From contig OY997653.1 in NCBI GenBank assembly GCA_963921795.1, forward strand, positions 20,224,346 to 20,288,345: DNA of 64,000 bases. The letters run 5' to 3'. Below, one piece after another: positions 14,771 through 25,062 of the stretch (the first letter of the stretch is position 1; each line of letters starts with the position of its first letter). Under the pieces are notes generated by a model. The model had not been told where the DNA came from. It was given only the letters and a program-made list of their open reading frames with translations, and ran no database searches. This stretch comes from Nannobrachium achirus. Its lineage: Eukaryota; Chordata; Actinopteri; Myctophiformes; Myctophidae. A program made the position numbers and the translations under genes.

Positions 14771-15716
14771 CGAATATGATGTAGTTGTTTGGTCTTCCAT
14801 GCCAGAGACCACAGTTCAAATCACAGTTACTTCACTAGGCTATATTTGTTTATTTGAGAGGGACAGCATTATACTAATGCCATTTGAGTACAGCAAAGCG
14901 TAAATAAAAACTCATATTTAATTGACTCGTCGGTATGGGAGGATTAAGAACAGACTACAGTATAGCAGCATTGAAGTGAATAATAATAAAAAATAGTGTG
15001 TATATAAAGTGTGTGGCTATACGAGTGGTAACAGGAGTGGTTATGGAGTAACAATTTTTTAAAGATTGTGCTATCTTAAATCATGCAGGAAAAATGTCTT
15101 AGTCTAATTGTGGTTTGCCTGCATATGCACTTGACTTCTCAGAAGTCCCTGTGTTGATTTTGACAGATTCTGATTCTGAATAAAATGTGATTAATTTTAG
15201 TCTCATGAAAAGTTTTAGTTTTAGTCTTGTTTAGTCTACTAAATATCATAAGATTTTAAGTTGGCTAAATCTATGGATTTTGTCTACAAAAATGTATTTT
15301 GTCAGGCTAGGCTATGGTGCCGTAATGGCTGATTTTACACACATTTTGACTTAATTTAGGCTATTTCTGAAGGATGAGGTTTCCATAGTGAAGCTGTTTG
15401 TTTCTACAGGTTTAAGAATCATCACACCATGTAAAACGACCAGAAGCAAATAATCAGATAAACATCATCTGGAAAGTTGTGTAGCTTAAATTAGAATTAT
15501 GTTCATAAACTTACTTCACGTTTATGGAGTCTAAAACGGCTCCAAGGGTACTTGACCCTGGGTCAACCTCCTTCCCCCAAAAAACAAATTTCAACTGCGT
15601 CATTTAGAGAATGCCATGCTTTCACACAGTTTTTTGGTTAGGTGTGCTTGCGTGCGTGTGTGTATGTAAGAGCAGACAGGAACCATATAAAGCCAGTCTT
15701 GAACACTGGTCAAAAC

Positions 15717-15895
15717 ACAGGGCCGGATCTAGCCTTTAGCACTAGGTGGGGCAGGAAGAAATGATTACCTCCAGCCCATGCCGTGAAAAAAATGGGGGGA
15801 CAAACCGCCTAAAACACCCGAAACGCAAAAAGAAATTAAGCATTTTGGCACACTTATACCTATAACACGCAATACAAACAACAGTTTTACACCTT

Positions 15896-15947
<52 letters not shown>

Positions 15948-16113
15948 ATATCTTAACAGTTTATCTATCCATCTACCTAGTTGTAGCATAACATTTCAAA
16001 TAGTTTCATATTTTTGAGATTTTAGATTTTTGCATGCCATCATGTTTGGTGGGGCAGACAGGGCATTTAGGGGGGCATTGCCCCCCCTTGCCTATGCCTA
16101 GATCCGGCCCTGT
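15717..16113. mobile_element. 397-bp hAT-like element with (CT)n
   Basis: Ends ACAGGGCCGGATCTAG and CTAGATCCGGCCCTGT are perfect inverted repeats. The flanks GTCAAAAC and GTTAAAAC differ at one base. A (CT)n tract lies at 15901-15946 inside. Confidence 0.8.
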
Positions 16114-16725
16114 GTTAAAACCATGCATTGACACCTCTGCACAGTTCTTGCCATGAGCGTGGACAATAGCAGCTAGACACGCGGTTCAAATTGTACGTCT
16201 GAGATGATCCTCATCTCCATGGGCTGCTTGCAGGTGATAGCCAGTGGCGTCAGTTCAGAACAAGCTAAGGTATGGCAACATGACTGGTGTCTTAAGACAC
16301 CAGTCATGTAATAATATTGACTAGCCTGCAGTACAGCAGGGGCTGCAATTACGTTTCTTGAATCGGAATGAAAACAATGCACATGACCTTGAGGTGGTCA
16401 GTTTTAAGTGCTTTAGACCAGTGGTTCCCAAACCTTTTGGCTGTTCATATCTCAGTAACCTCATTATATAAAAAAAAGAAAAAGAAAACCCGTTTAATTT
16501 ATCCGTTGATGCAATGCAATATTGTAGATGATTCCCTGTATCAGTATTGCTACTGAACCAAAGTTTTTTTTGGAATGTATTTAGTAAATAATGCATCTAC
16601 AGTACTGATGCAAACTTGGACACATTGTTTGTTACCTTTATTTAAACTCGGGGATACAATTGAGGGCAAGCCCTCATTCACAATGTAGCCGAATCATCAG
16701 TGTTGTTACCTATAGCAGGGGTCTT

Positions 16726-17093
16726 CAACGCTTTCAGGCCGAGGACCCCTTAGCTGAGAGAGAGATGAAGCAGGGACCCCCAGATTCCATAGTTTCATTG
16801 TTTGACATGTTTTGTAGATATTTAACAACTTGAACCGTCAATACTTAATAAACTTGACCTTTCACTCTGTACTTATTGTGCTCTTTTTTCCTCTCTACAC
16901 CAAACCACTTTTCCAAAAATAGCCGATCTACAAGCTTGTAGATCTGCTAGTTTTGGCTAAAGTTCTCCGAACATGGACGTTAGGGTTCAAGTGGTTAATA
17001 TAGCCTAAAAAAAGAGAAAAAAAGGTTTCCATCACACAAAGATTTGAAGGACCCCCTGTAGTAACTCTGAGGACCCCCTTTTGAAGACCCCTG
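16726..17093. mobile_element. 368-bp hAT-like element (duplication copy 1)
   Basis: Ends CAGGGGTCTTCAACG and TTGAAGACCCCTG are inverted, flanked by ACCTATAG and ACCTATAA. It contains a shortened hairpin (16914-16951). This is the family captured by gene B. Confidence 0.85.
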
Positions 17094-17567
17094 ACCTATA
17101 AGATCTCCAGAGTGTTTCGGGTGGTGTACCTTTCGAGACAGTCATTAGGAAAGATGGCTTTTGAGATGCTAGCAGCAGGTGTTGCCACTGAATAGCAAAC
17201 TACAGAATACAGGAATCAAGAGTGGGAAGGTCTTGGAGACAGTACTGGAAAGAGGAGGTAGAGAAAATATCACACTTTTTTTTGCAGTGTATTAACATAA
17301 CACCTCTCACTCAGCTTTCTACCACAAACACTGACCACACTTTGTTTCCTTCATTCTAGGTACTCCCCCCCCCCCCCCCCTTTGCCCCCACGCATTTCCC
17401 ACCACCCCCCAATATGCTCCAACCTAACACATACTAACACATGCAATGTGCTTGATAAGAGATTGAGTGCGTGAGAGAGAGGGGCAGCGAGAGTGAGAGC
17501 GAGAGAGATTGAAAAAGACAGACTACAACCACATTTATGATCACATACTGTAGTGATGCTGATGACA

Positions 17568-17630
17568 ATGAGGATGGAGGAGATACCAGTTATTCTGGTG
17601 GCCTGCACGCTGCTGTCCTCATCTCATTAA
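17568..17630 (+). pseudogene. Broken chemokine exon 1 (psi-1)
   Basis: ATG AGG ATG GAG GAG ATA CCA encodes a signal-peptide start (EIPVILVACTLLSSSH) that runs into TAA. Comparison with gene E shows that the end of the exon, the splice donor and the start of the intron have been deleted; the sequence rejoins inside gene E intron 1 homology (the ACCATTATTTTAT region). No exons 2 or 3 follow. The promoter block (17300-17400) is still present upstream. Confidence 0.8.
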
Positions 17631-18002
17631 TACGCATTATTACTTTAACCATTATTTTATGCTATAACTAAAAAATAGATCTACAAGCTCACAGCACGGC
17701 ACAAAGTGCCGCGTTGCGAGCTTGCAGACCTGCTATTGTTGAAAAACATTTTGAAAGTCTTGCTCAGACTTTTTCATGTCAAGGACACCCAAAACGATAC
17801 ATATTTGGCCACGGACCCCCCCCATCTCAAAATATTTAGTTCCAGGGACCCCCAGAAGTCAAATTTGAGTGACGATCACATTGTTTTTGTTGTCGTTGGG
17901 TTCAGTGCTAATAAGAACCACTAACAGCGACTGTGGGGAGCTAAAGGGATTTTTAGTATTAGTCTAATACTTTTGTTTAGTCCACACATTATACCATATC
18001 TG

Positions 18003-18245
18003 TTTCAATGCTGCGTTGTGAGCTTGCAGATCGGCTATTGTCGTTGCGGGGACACCCCGCTCAACTAAGTATAATCAAGCCTTTACTGGAGATTTGTCGT
18101 ACGGCACAGATTTCTACACAGACAATTCTTTCAACATAAAATGCTGCGTTTCATGTTCAGGAGGGTTTGGAAAAAGTGCAATCTTTGGAATGCTACCTTC
18201 ATGTAGAGGCATGGAAAGGTGGACATCTGCATTTCCTTGACCATA
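18003..18245. repeat. Fragment of the ACGTGCA-ended repeat family
   Basis: ATAATCAAGCCTTTACTGGAG and TTCTTTCAACATAAAATGCTG match the longer copies at 24203, 27147, 30168, 56190 and 63240. Confidence 0.6.
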
Positions 18246-18478
18246 GTGCTGCATTTATGTTTATTTATGATAAAGTTCTCAGAATATGGATGCTAGGGTT
18301 CAAGTGGTTAATATAAAAAAAGGGAGGGAAAAAGTTTCTATCACACAAAAATTTGGAGGACCCCCTGTTGAAGACTCCTGGTGTATTGTGAATAAAACTT
18401 TCGGGAAGGTGGAATTTGCTTTCAGGTTGCCCTGACCGGGCAAGTGCTTGTTTAAGAGGGGACGCAACCGATAAACAC

Positions 18479-19043
18479 TAGGGGTGTAACGATATAGTAA
18501 CTGTATCGAAATATCGTTTTTAACTTAAAAAATCGAAGTATATCGAAATGAAAACAGCTAAAATCGAATCGTATCGTTTTATTTTGTATCGTATCGAATC
18601 GCAGTGCAAAGAATCGATTGTATCGATACTACCTACTTGTGCATTGTATTTAGCATTTTTAAGAAGAACAAATTAAAAGGAGGGGTTTAATTACTTTTCC
18701 TTTACATATAGCTACACTGGTCTATTGATAAATGTGTGTAATCTCTGGGTTCATGTCAAGGTGCAGGTTTGTCAATATACAATGTCCATGTATTTGGCAG
18801 ATAATCGCTGTGTTTACTTATTTATATCCATAATAATACATGTTTCCCTTAAAAACCTGCACTATCCACACCTTTTACACAGATTTAATTGCTTTGCTAA
18901 ATAGTTACTATATCGATTTTTATTCATTGAATCGAATCGTATCGTTTTGCCATGAATGAACCAATATCGTCCATGTATCGTATCGTTAACCATGTATCGT
19001 GATATGTATCGAATCGCTATTAAAATGTATCGTTACACCCCTA
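18479..19043. mobile_element. 565-bp hAT-type MITE, TAGGGGTGTAACG ends
   Basis: Inverted ends TAGGGGTGTAACGATA and CGTTACACCCCTA are flanked by perfect ATAAACAC duplications. The interior is rich in ATCGAT-type motifs. A second copy lies at 36294-36862. Confidence 0.9.
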
Positions 19044-19760
19044 ATAAACACACACTTCACTATATGTGTTTATTTGAGAGGGACAGCATTATACTAATGA
19101 TCAACCTGGTTCTCGCGGATGGTCAATGTTTGTGAAAGGCGCTCTACAAAGTATTTACTTACTTTCACAAATGTAATCAGGCAGAAGATACGAGGCTGGC
19201 TTGTTTGAGGGATGGATAGTGTCAAGAATGCTGTTTACGCTTGCGCGTGTGTGTTTCTGCAGCTGAGTGTTGCAACTACATGCTCTCCATTACAACAGTT
19301 TCACTTACTGACTGTGTACAGTATGTATGTTGTAACAGTAGATAATCATTTGATCTAATAATATTGACAGTACTAGCCTGCAGTACAGCAGGGGCTGCAA
19401 TTACGTTTCTTGAATCGGAATGAAAACAATGCACATGACCTTGAGGTGGTCAGTTTTAAGTGCTTTAGACCAGTGGTTCCCAAACCTTTTGGCTGTTCAT
19501 ATCTCAGTAACCTCATTATATTAAAAAAAAAAGAAAACCTGTTTAATTTATCCGTTGATGCAATGCAATATTGTAGATGATTCCCTGTATCAGTATTGCT
19601 ACTGAACCAAAGTTTTTTTTAGAATGTATTTAGTAAATAATGCATAGTACTGATGCAAACTTGGACACATTGTTTGTTACCTTTATTTAAACTCGGGGAT
19701 ACAATTGAGGGCAAGCCCTCATTCACAATGTAGCCGAATCATCAGTGTTGTTACCTATAG

Positions 19761-20155
19761 CAGGGGTCTTCAACGCTTTCAGGCCGAGGACCCCTTAGCT
19801 GAGAGAGAGATGAAGCAGGGACCCCCAGATTCCATAGTTTCATTGTTTGACAGCACAATTCATGTTAATATGTTTTGCAGATATTTAACAACTTGAACCG
19901 TCAATACTTAATAAACTTGACCTTTCACTCTGTACTTATTGTGCTCTTTTTTCCTCTCTACACCAAACCACTTTTCCAAAAATAGCCGATCTACAAGCTT
20001 GTAGATCTGCTATTTTTGGCTAAAGTTCTCCGAACATGGACGTTAGGGTTCAAGTGGTTAATATAGCCTAAAAAAAGAGAAAAAAAGGTTTCCATCACAC
20101 AAAGATTTGAAGGACCCCCTGTAGTAACTCTGAGGACCCCCTTTTGAAGACCCCT
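19761..20155. mobile_element. hAT-like element (duplication copy 2)
   Basis: This is the counterpart of 16726-17093, with the same ends. A 27-bp internal difference lies near 19853. Confidence 0.85.
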
Positions 20156-20358
20156 GACCTATAAGATCTCCAGAGTGTTTCGGGTGGTGTACCTTTCGAG
20201 ACAGTCATTAGGAAAGATGGCTTTTGAGATGCTAGCAGCAGGTGTTGCCACTGAATAGCAAACTACAGAATACAGGAATCAAGAGTGGGAAGGTCTTGGA
20301 GACAGTACTGTAAAGAGGAGGTAGAGAAAATATCACACTTTTTTTTGCAGTGTATTAA

Positions 20359-20965
20359 CTCATTGAGTGCCTATCCCGAATTAGTTCGGGATATATTATC
20401 GCATCCCAGAGTGCCTATCCCGAACTAGTTCGGGATATAAAAAAAAAAAAAAAAAAAACATTTTTTTGAAAAGTTTTTTTTTGATTTTTTTTTTTGGACC
20501 CCATCAAATCTAGTGAACATGATTTCAATCGCGATTTTGCATGTTCCACCCCCATACAACCCCATCTAACATACAGGGCAGCCATGTTTGTTTACATAAC
20601 ATGTAAAACATAATGGCGATTATCTCAAGAATGCCTGAACGGATTTCCAATCGGATTTTTTTGTTTGAAAGCTGTGAACAAACTGCACAAATCCATTTTT
20701 TAGAGCTCATTCTTCTCTGTTTTTTTCCCATGCATGAGGTGTGCAAGGTTTAATCATGGCTAAGTTGACGAAAATAAGGCTTCTAAAATGCTTGGTAGCC
20801 AATAGCTAACTTCAAGCTAACTTCATCCTCTTCCTGTACATGCACAAAGGAAAGTGTTCAGGCAAGTCATGGCTGCAGGGCTTCTGCATATACCAGCATA
20901 TCTCTATGGGATTTTCTATGGCCACTGGGCGCCCTCTAGTGGTGAAAGGGGTGGCACTAAATGAG
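20359..20965. mobile_element. 607-bp piggyBac-like MITE with TTAA duplication
   Basis: Copy 1 of the duplication has a single TTAA where copy 2 has TTAA on both sides of this segment. The ends CTCATTGAGTGCC and GGCACTAAATGAG are 13-bp inverted repeats with one mismatch. Near the left end TATCCCGAACTAGTTCGGGATA is a perfect palindrome. No transposase is encoded. Confidence 0.88.
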
Positions 20966-21247
20966 TTAACATAACACCTCTCACTCAGCTTTCTACCACA
21001 AACACTGACCACACTTTGTTTCCTTCATGCTAGGTACTCCCCCCCCCCCCCCCTTGCCCCCACGCATTTCCCACCACCCCCCAATATGCTCCAACCTAAC
21101 ACATACTAACACATGCAACGTGCTTGATAAGAGATTGAGTGCGTGAGAGAGAGGGGCAGCGAGAGTGAGAGCGAGAGAGATTGAAAAAGACAGACTACAA
21201 CCACATTACTCCATTTATGATCACATACTGTAGTGATGCTGATGACA

Positions 21248-21328
21248 ATGAGGATGGAGGAGATACCAGTTATTCTGGTGGCCTGCACGCTGCTGTTCTC
21301 ATCTCATTATTACGCACTATTACTTTAA
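21248..21328 (+). pseudogene. Broken chemokine exon 1 (psi-2), duplicate of psi-1
   Basis: This is the same truncated signal-peptide exon as at 17568, carried by the second copy of the tandem duplication. It keeps LLFSSH where psi-1 has LLSSSH, and reads a few codons further to a TAA. The donor site is deleted here too, so the lesion predates the duplication. Confidence 0.8.
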
Positions 21329-21811
21329 CCATTATTTTATGCTATAACAAAGTGCCGCGTTGCGAGCTTGCAGACCTGCTATTTTTTTTAAACCGTGAAC
21401 ATTTTGAAAGTCTTTGAATATTTTTGACCCAACTCTATATAAACGTCTCCAAAATCCTAACAGGTTTCTGAAAAACCTGTTTCTATGTCAGTCGTGCTCA
21501 AACTTTTTCATGTCAAGGACACCCAAAATGATACATATTTGGCCACGGACCCCCCCCCCCCCCATCTCAAAATATTTAGTTCCAGGGACCCCCAGAAGTC
21601 AAATTTGAGTGACGATCACATTGTTTTTGTTGTCGTTGGGTTCAGTGCTAATAAGAACCACTAACAGCGACTGTGGGGAGCTAAAGGGATTTTTAGTATT
21701 AGTCTAATACTTTTGTTTAGTCCACACATTATACCATATCTGTTTCAATGCTGCGTTGTGAGCTTGCAGATCGGCTATTGTCGTTGCGGGGACACCCCGC
21801 TCAACTAAGTA

Positions 21812-22655
21812 CCAGTAAGACTCCCTAATCGGGAGATAAGCGACCGTAGGTCACTTATCTCCACAAATAGGGCAAAAATGTGTTTTGCCAAAATCTTCCT
21901 GATCCATGTTGATGACATGAGTGTAGACATACTGTGTAGTGATTTTCGTGATTTTAGGGCAAAATCTGTAGGAGCAGTGTCCAAAAATGTGTTTTTAAAA
22001 ATCGGCCTGGAGGTGGCGCTATATGGGAGAGATTCATGTTGATGGGATGAGTGTAGACATAATGTGTACCGATTTGCGTGATTTTAGGGCAGAAATTGTA
22101 GGAGCAGTGTCCAAAAATGTGTTTTGCAAGAATCGGCCTCATGGTGGCGCTAGAAGAGGGCCATGTGAGAAATGAGGGGTGGGGTCTCCGCGCCGGCAAG
22201 GCGGACGAATAGGTACCGGCCCCGGTCGCTCCTAGCCGGAGTTACGGCATTTTATGTGAGCTGCAGTGTAGGGGGTCCTCCACTGGGGGCGCCACCACTT
22301 TTGCATCCGTTCTGGAGCACCAGGAGTGGGTGGTCCCCGGGAATTCCCCGTGAGCAGCCCCGTTGGGGTGGTCATTTGGTCAGTTTAGCACATTTGGTCA
22401 TTTTTTACATCTGGGGGTCCCCCAGGGACCTGGGGGTCCCTGGAGCTCCGGGGGTCCTTGGAGGTTGTAGTTTGGCAGGTAAGGAACGTGTGTGCAAAAT
22501 TTGGCATGGATCGGGGCAACGGTTGCGGAGATATGAGCAGGGCAAGAGTGTGACGTGTGAGGTGTGACAGACAGACTGACTGACGGACTGACGGACTGAC
22601 GGACGGACTTACACTTTGTGCAGGGTTTGATAGTAAATGCGACCTACGGTCGCAA
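21812..22655. mobile_element. 844-bp insertion without target duplication, Helitron/Helentron-like
   Basis: Copy 1 (AAGTATAATCAAG) shows the precise empty site; copy 2 is interrupted between A and T with no duplication. Palindromes lie close to both ends (GACCGTAGGTC near the left; GCGACCTACGGTCGC at the right). A GACGGACT microsatellite and internal direct repeats (GGAGCAGTGTCCAAAAATGT) are present. The class is inferred from the lack of a duplication and the terminal palindromes. The 131-codon frame inside is not convincing. Confidence 0.65.
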
Positions 22656-23066
22656 TAATCAAGCCTTTACTGGAGATTTGTCGTACGGCACGGATTTCTA
22701 CACAGACAATTCTTTCAACATAAAATGCTGCATTTCATGTTCAGGAGGGTTTGGAAAAAGTGCAATCTTTGGAATGCTACCTTCATGTAGAGGCATGGAA
22801 AGGTGGGCATCTGCATTTCCTTGACCATAGTGCTGCATTTATGTTTATTTATGATAAAGTTCTCAGAATATGGATGCTAGGGTTCAAGTGGTTAATATAA
22901 AAAAGGGAGGAAAAAAAGTTTCAATCCCTCAAAAATTTGGAGGACCCCCTGTTGAAGACTCCTGGTGTATTGTGAATAAAACTTTCGGGCAGGTGGAATT
23001 TGCTTTCAGGTTGCCCTGACCGGGCAAGTGCTCGTTTAAGAGGGGACGCAACCGATAAACACATAC

Positions 23067-23720
23067 AGTATCTGTCTGAACGCCTGAACCCATAGCCCGA
23101 GCGCTTCTGGTCTGTGGAATGTAAAATAAGAGCACTGTTGACCTCGACCTATAATGTGCTGTTTTCACTGTGGCTACACTTAAAAAATGTTAAATAACAA
23201 GTGTGAACCCATAGTCATATTCATAGCTATGTAGAGTATTTGGCCTAAAAAAAATATGTATGACATTTTTTATCACACAGCCCCAGAAAGTTAAAAAAGG
23301 GTGTTAAATTGAACGGTAATTAAAATTGTACCTATCATTCTATCTTATATTTACATTCCTCTAAAAGCCGCATCCCACTTCCAAGCCCATTCACGCCCAC
23401 TTCACATCCACTTCAACTCATAGGTAGAGCCGTAGAACGTAGGGAATACCGCCCATGACTCTATGCCGTCCGCTAATTCGCTAGCCGTCGCCATGGTGCC
23501 AGCCTATAGAATAAACCTTCCGCCTTAATGCAGCTTGCAGCAAAAAAGGACCTATTTAATTTAGTTGCCTTTTGGGGGGGCACCCAATACGCAGTAACGT
23601 CCGTATACACCACGTCATCGCATCACCAATACTTTTTTTTTCAAAACTTTTTTTTTTTTTTTTTTTTTACTTTTTTTTCAAAAAACTTTTTTTTTTTCAA
23701 AAAACTTTTTTTTTTTTTAG
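23067..23720. other. No gene; T-rich tract
   Basis: Unique-looking sequence ends in long T runs with interspersed CAAAA (23630-23720). Confidence 0.5.
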
Positions 23721-24170
23721 AGCGGCACCGAGTGCCGCGCTGCGAGCTTGTAGATCTGCTATTTTTGAAAAATCGTGAACATTTGAATTTTGACCCGATT
23801 CTATAAGTGTCTTTTGAATCCTTCTAAGGTCCTTTGAAAAACCTATGTTTCTATGTCAGCAATCTGGCTAAACGTTGTCAAAGAAAAGGTCCTTTTCACT
23901 TCAACTGGAGCTCAGTTAGTCCGAGTCTTGAGAGACTACTATGTCAGTGGTTCTCAAACCTTTTCATGTCAAGGACCCCCCCAAAAAATGGTATTTGGCC
24001 ACGGACCCCCATCTCAAAATATTTAGTTCCAGGGACCACACAGAAGCAAAATTTGAGTTACAAACGTTCGCTTTAAAAATACATATATTCAAAGATTTGC
24101 ACACATTTTCACGACTTTTACAAAAATAGCAGATCTACAAGCTGTGAGCTTGTATATCTGCTATTTTTCA
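23721..24170. repeat. hAT-like fragments with hairpins
   Basis: A GAGTGCCGCGCTGCGAGCTTG half hairpin, CAGTGGTTCTCAAACC, and a complete short hairpin at 24122-24168 (AAAAATAGCAGATCTACAAGC and complement) occur in order. Confidence 0.6.
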
Positions 24171-24202
24171 CTGGTTAAAGCATTCAATAATTCTAGGCCT
24201 AT

Positions 24203-24510
24203 TAAAGGGCCTTTTGGTGAAAATATCAAAAACAGCAGACCTCCAAGCTCACAACACGTCGGTTATTTTCAATGCTTGATTTCTACACAGAGGGCAATGT
24301 TCTCCACACGAGATGCTCTATTCAAGTTCAGGAGAGTTTTGACCATTGATGCTCTTGAACGCTACCTTCGGGCATGCAAAGAGGGGCATTTGCATTTCTT
24401 TCACCACAGCAAGAACTGCATTCATGGCCTGGAGAGGGCACTTTTTACAGACTTATAAAAGGACAGGGTCTCAGGCCCCCTTTGATGTGTGCACGTGCCT
24501 GGGGTGGGAC
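24203..24510 (+). mobile_element. ACGTGCA-ended element upstream of gene C
   Basis: It runs from AAAGGGCCTTTTGGTGAAAA through TTGCATTTCTTTCACCACAG to GTGCACGTGCCTGG, where the terminal inverted repeat of the family ends. It lies directly before the gene C leader and replaces the block seen in other paralogs. Confidence 0.65.
24454..24461 (+). promoter_or_regulatory. Candidate TATA box of gene C inside a mobile element
   Basis: TATAAAAG lies 193 bp before the gene C start. Other copies of the same repeat read CAGATAAAAGGG here, so the box seems to be a point change within the element. Use as a promoter is inference. Confidence 0.35.
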
Positions 24511-24532
24511 ACACTGCACAGAGAGAGAGGCA

Positions 24533-24539
<7 letters not shown>

Positions 24540-24583
<44 letters not shown>

Positions 24584-24605
24584 TGAGAGTGAGAGTGAGA
24601 GAGAG
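24540..24605. repeat. (GA)n tract before gene C exon 1
   Basis: GA run with a few T interruptions, 50 bp before the start codon. Confidence 0.95.
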
Positions 24606-24653
24606 AGACACTGTCACAACTTGAAAGCTGTTAGACTGACAGACTATACAACG

Positions 24654-25011
24654 ATGATGAAGGTACCAGTCATTCTAGTGGTCTGCTCACTGCTGTTCTC
24701 ATCCCCGGAAGTCCTGGCACAACGGAGTGAGTACTTTGGGTCATAACTGTCTTGGCTAAAGGACAACTTTGTTTTTTTTTACAACATCATTACTAGACGT
24801 CATTACTAGAGAAAAGAAAAGATGAGTGTTAAAATGTTTTCATTTACAGGTACTTCTTTCTATCATTTTAGTGATTTTAACGATTTTGATTTGCATGCAC
24901 GCCAGTGGCTAAATATGTCTTTTTAGACACAATAAGCCCATTCCCAAGATGCACCGCAATCTTTCGTGGGCAGATGTGACTTATGGGGGCTGGTTTAAAT
25001 AGTAACAAAAG

Positions 25012-25062
<51 letters not shown>

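Larger units (their letters stand above)
16309..18478. repeat. Tandem duplication, copy 1
   Basis: It is homologous over its length to 19356-23066, including psi-1, a hAT-like element and a hairpin. It lacks the two insertions found in copy 2, so it serves as their empty site. Confidence 0.9.
19356..23066. repeat. Tandem duplication, copy 2
   Basis: It repeats 16309-18478 and has gained insertions at 20359-20965 and 21812-22655. It has also lost one arm of a hairpin near 21345. 19052-19355 between the copies shows nothing recognisable. Confidence 0.9.

Noticed and set aside
22172..22567. 131-codon frame
   Set aside because: It lies inside the 844-bp non-autonomous insertion, is GC-biased, and has no recognisable domain.
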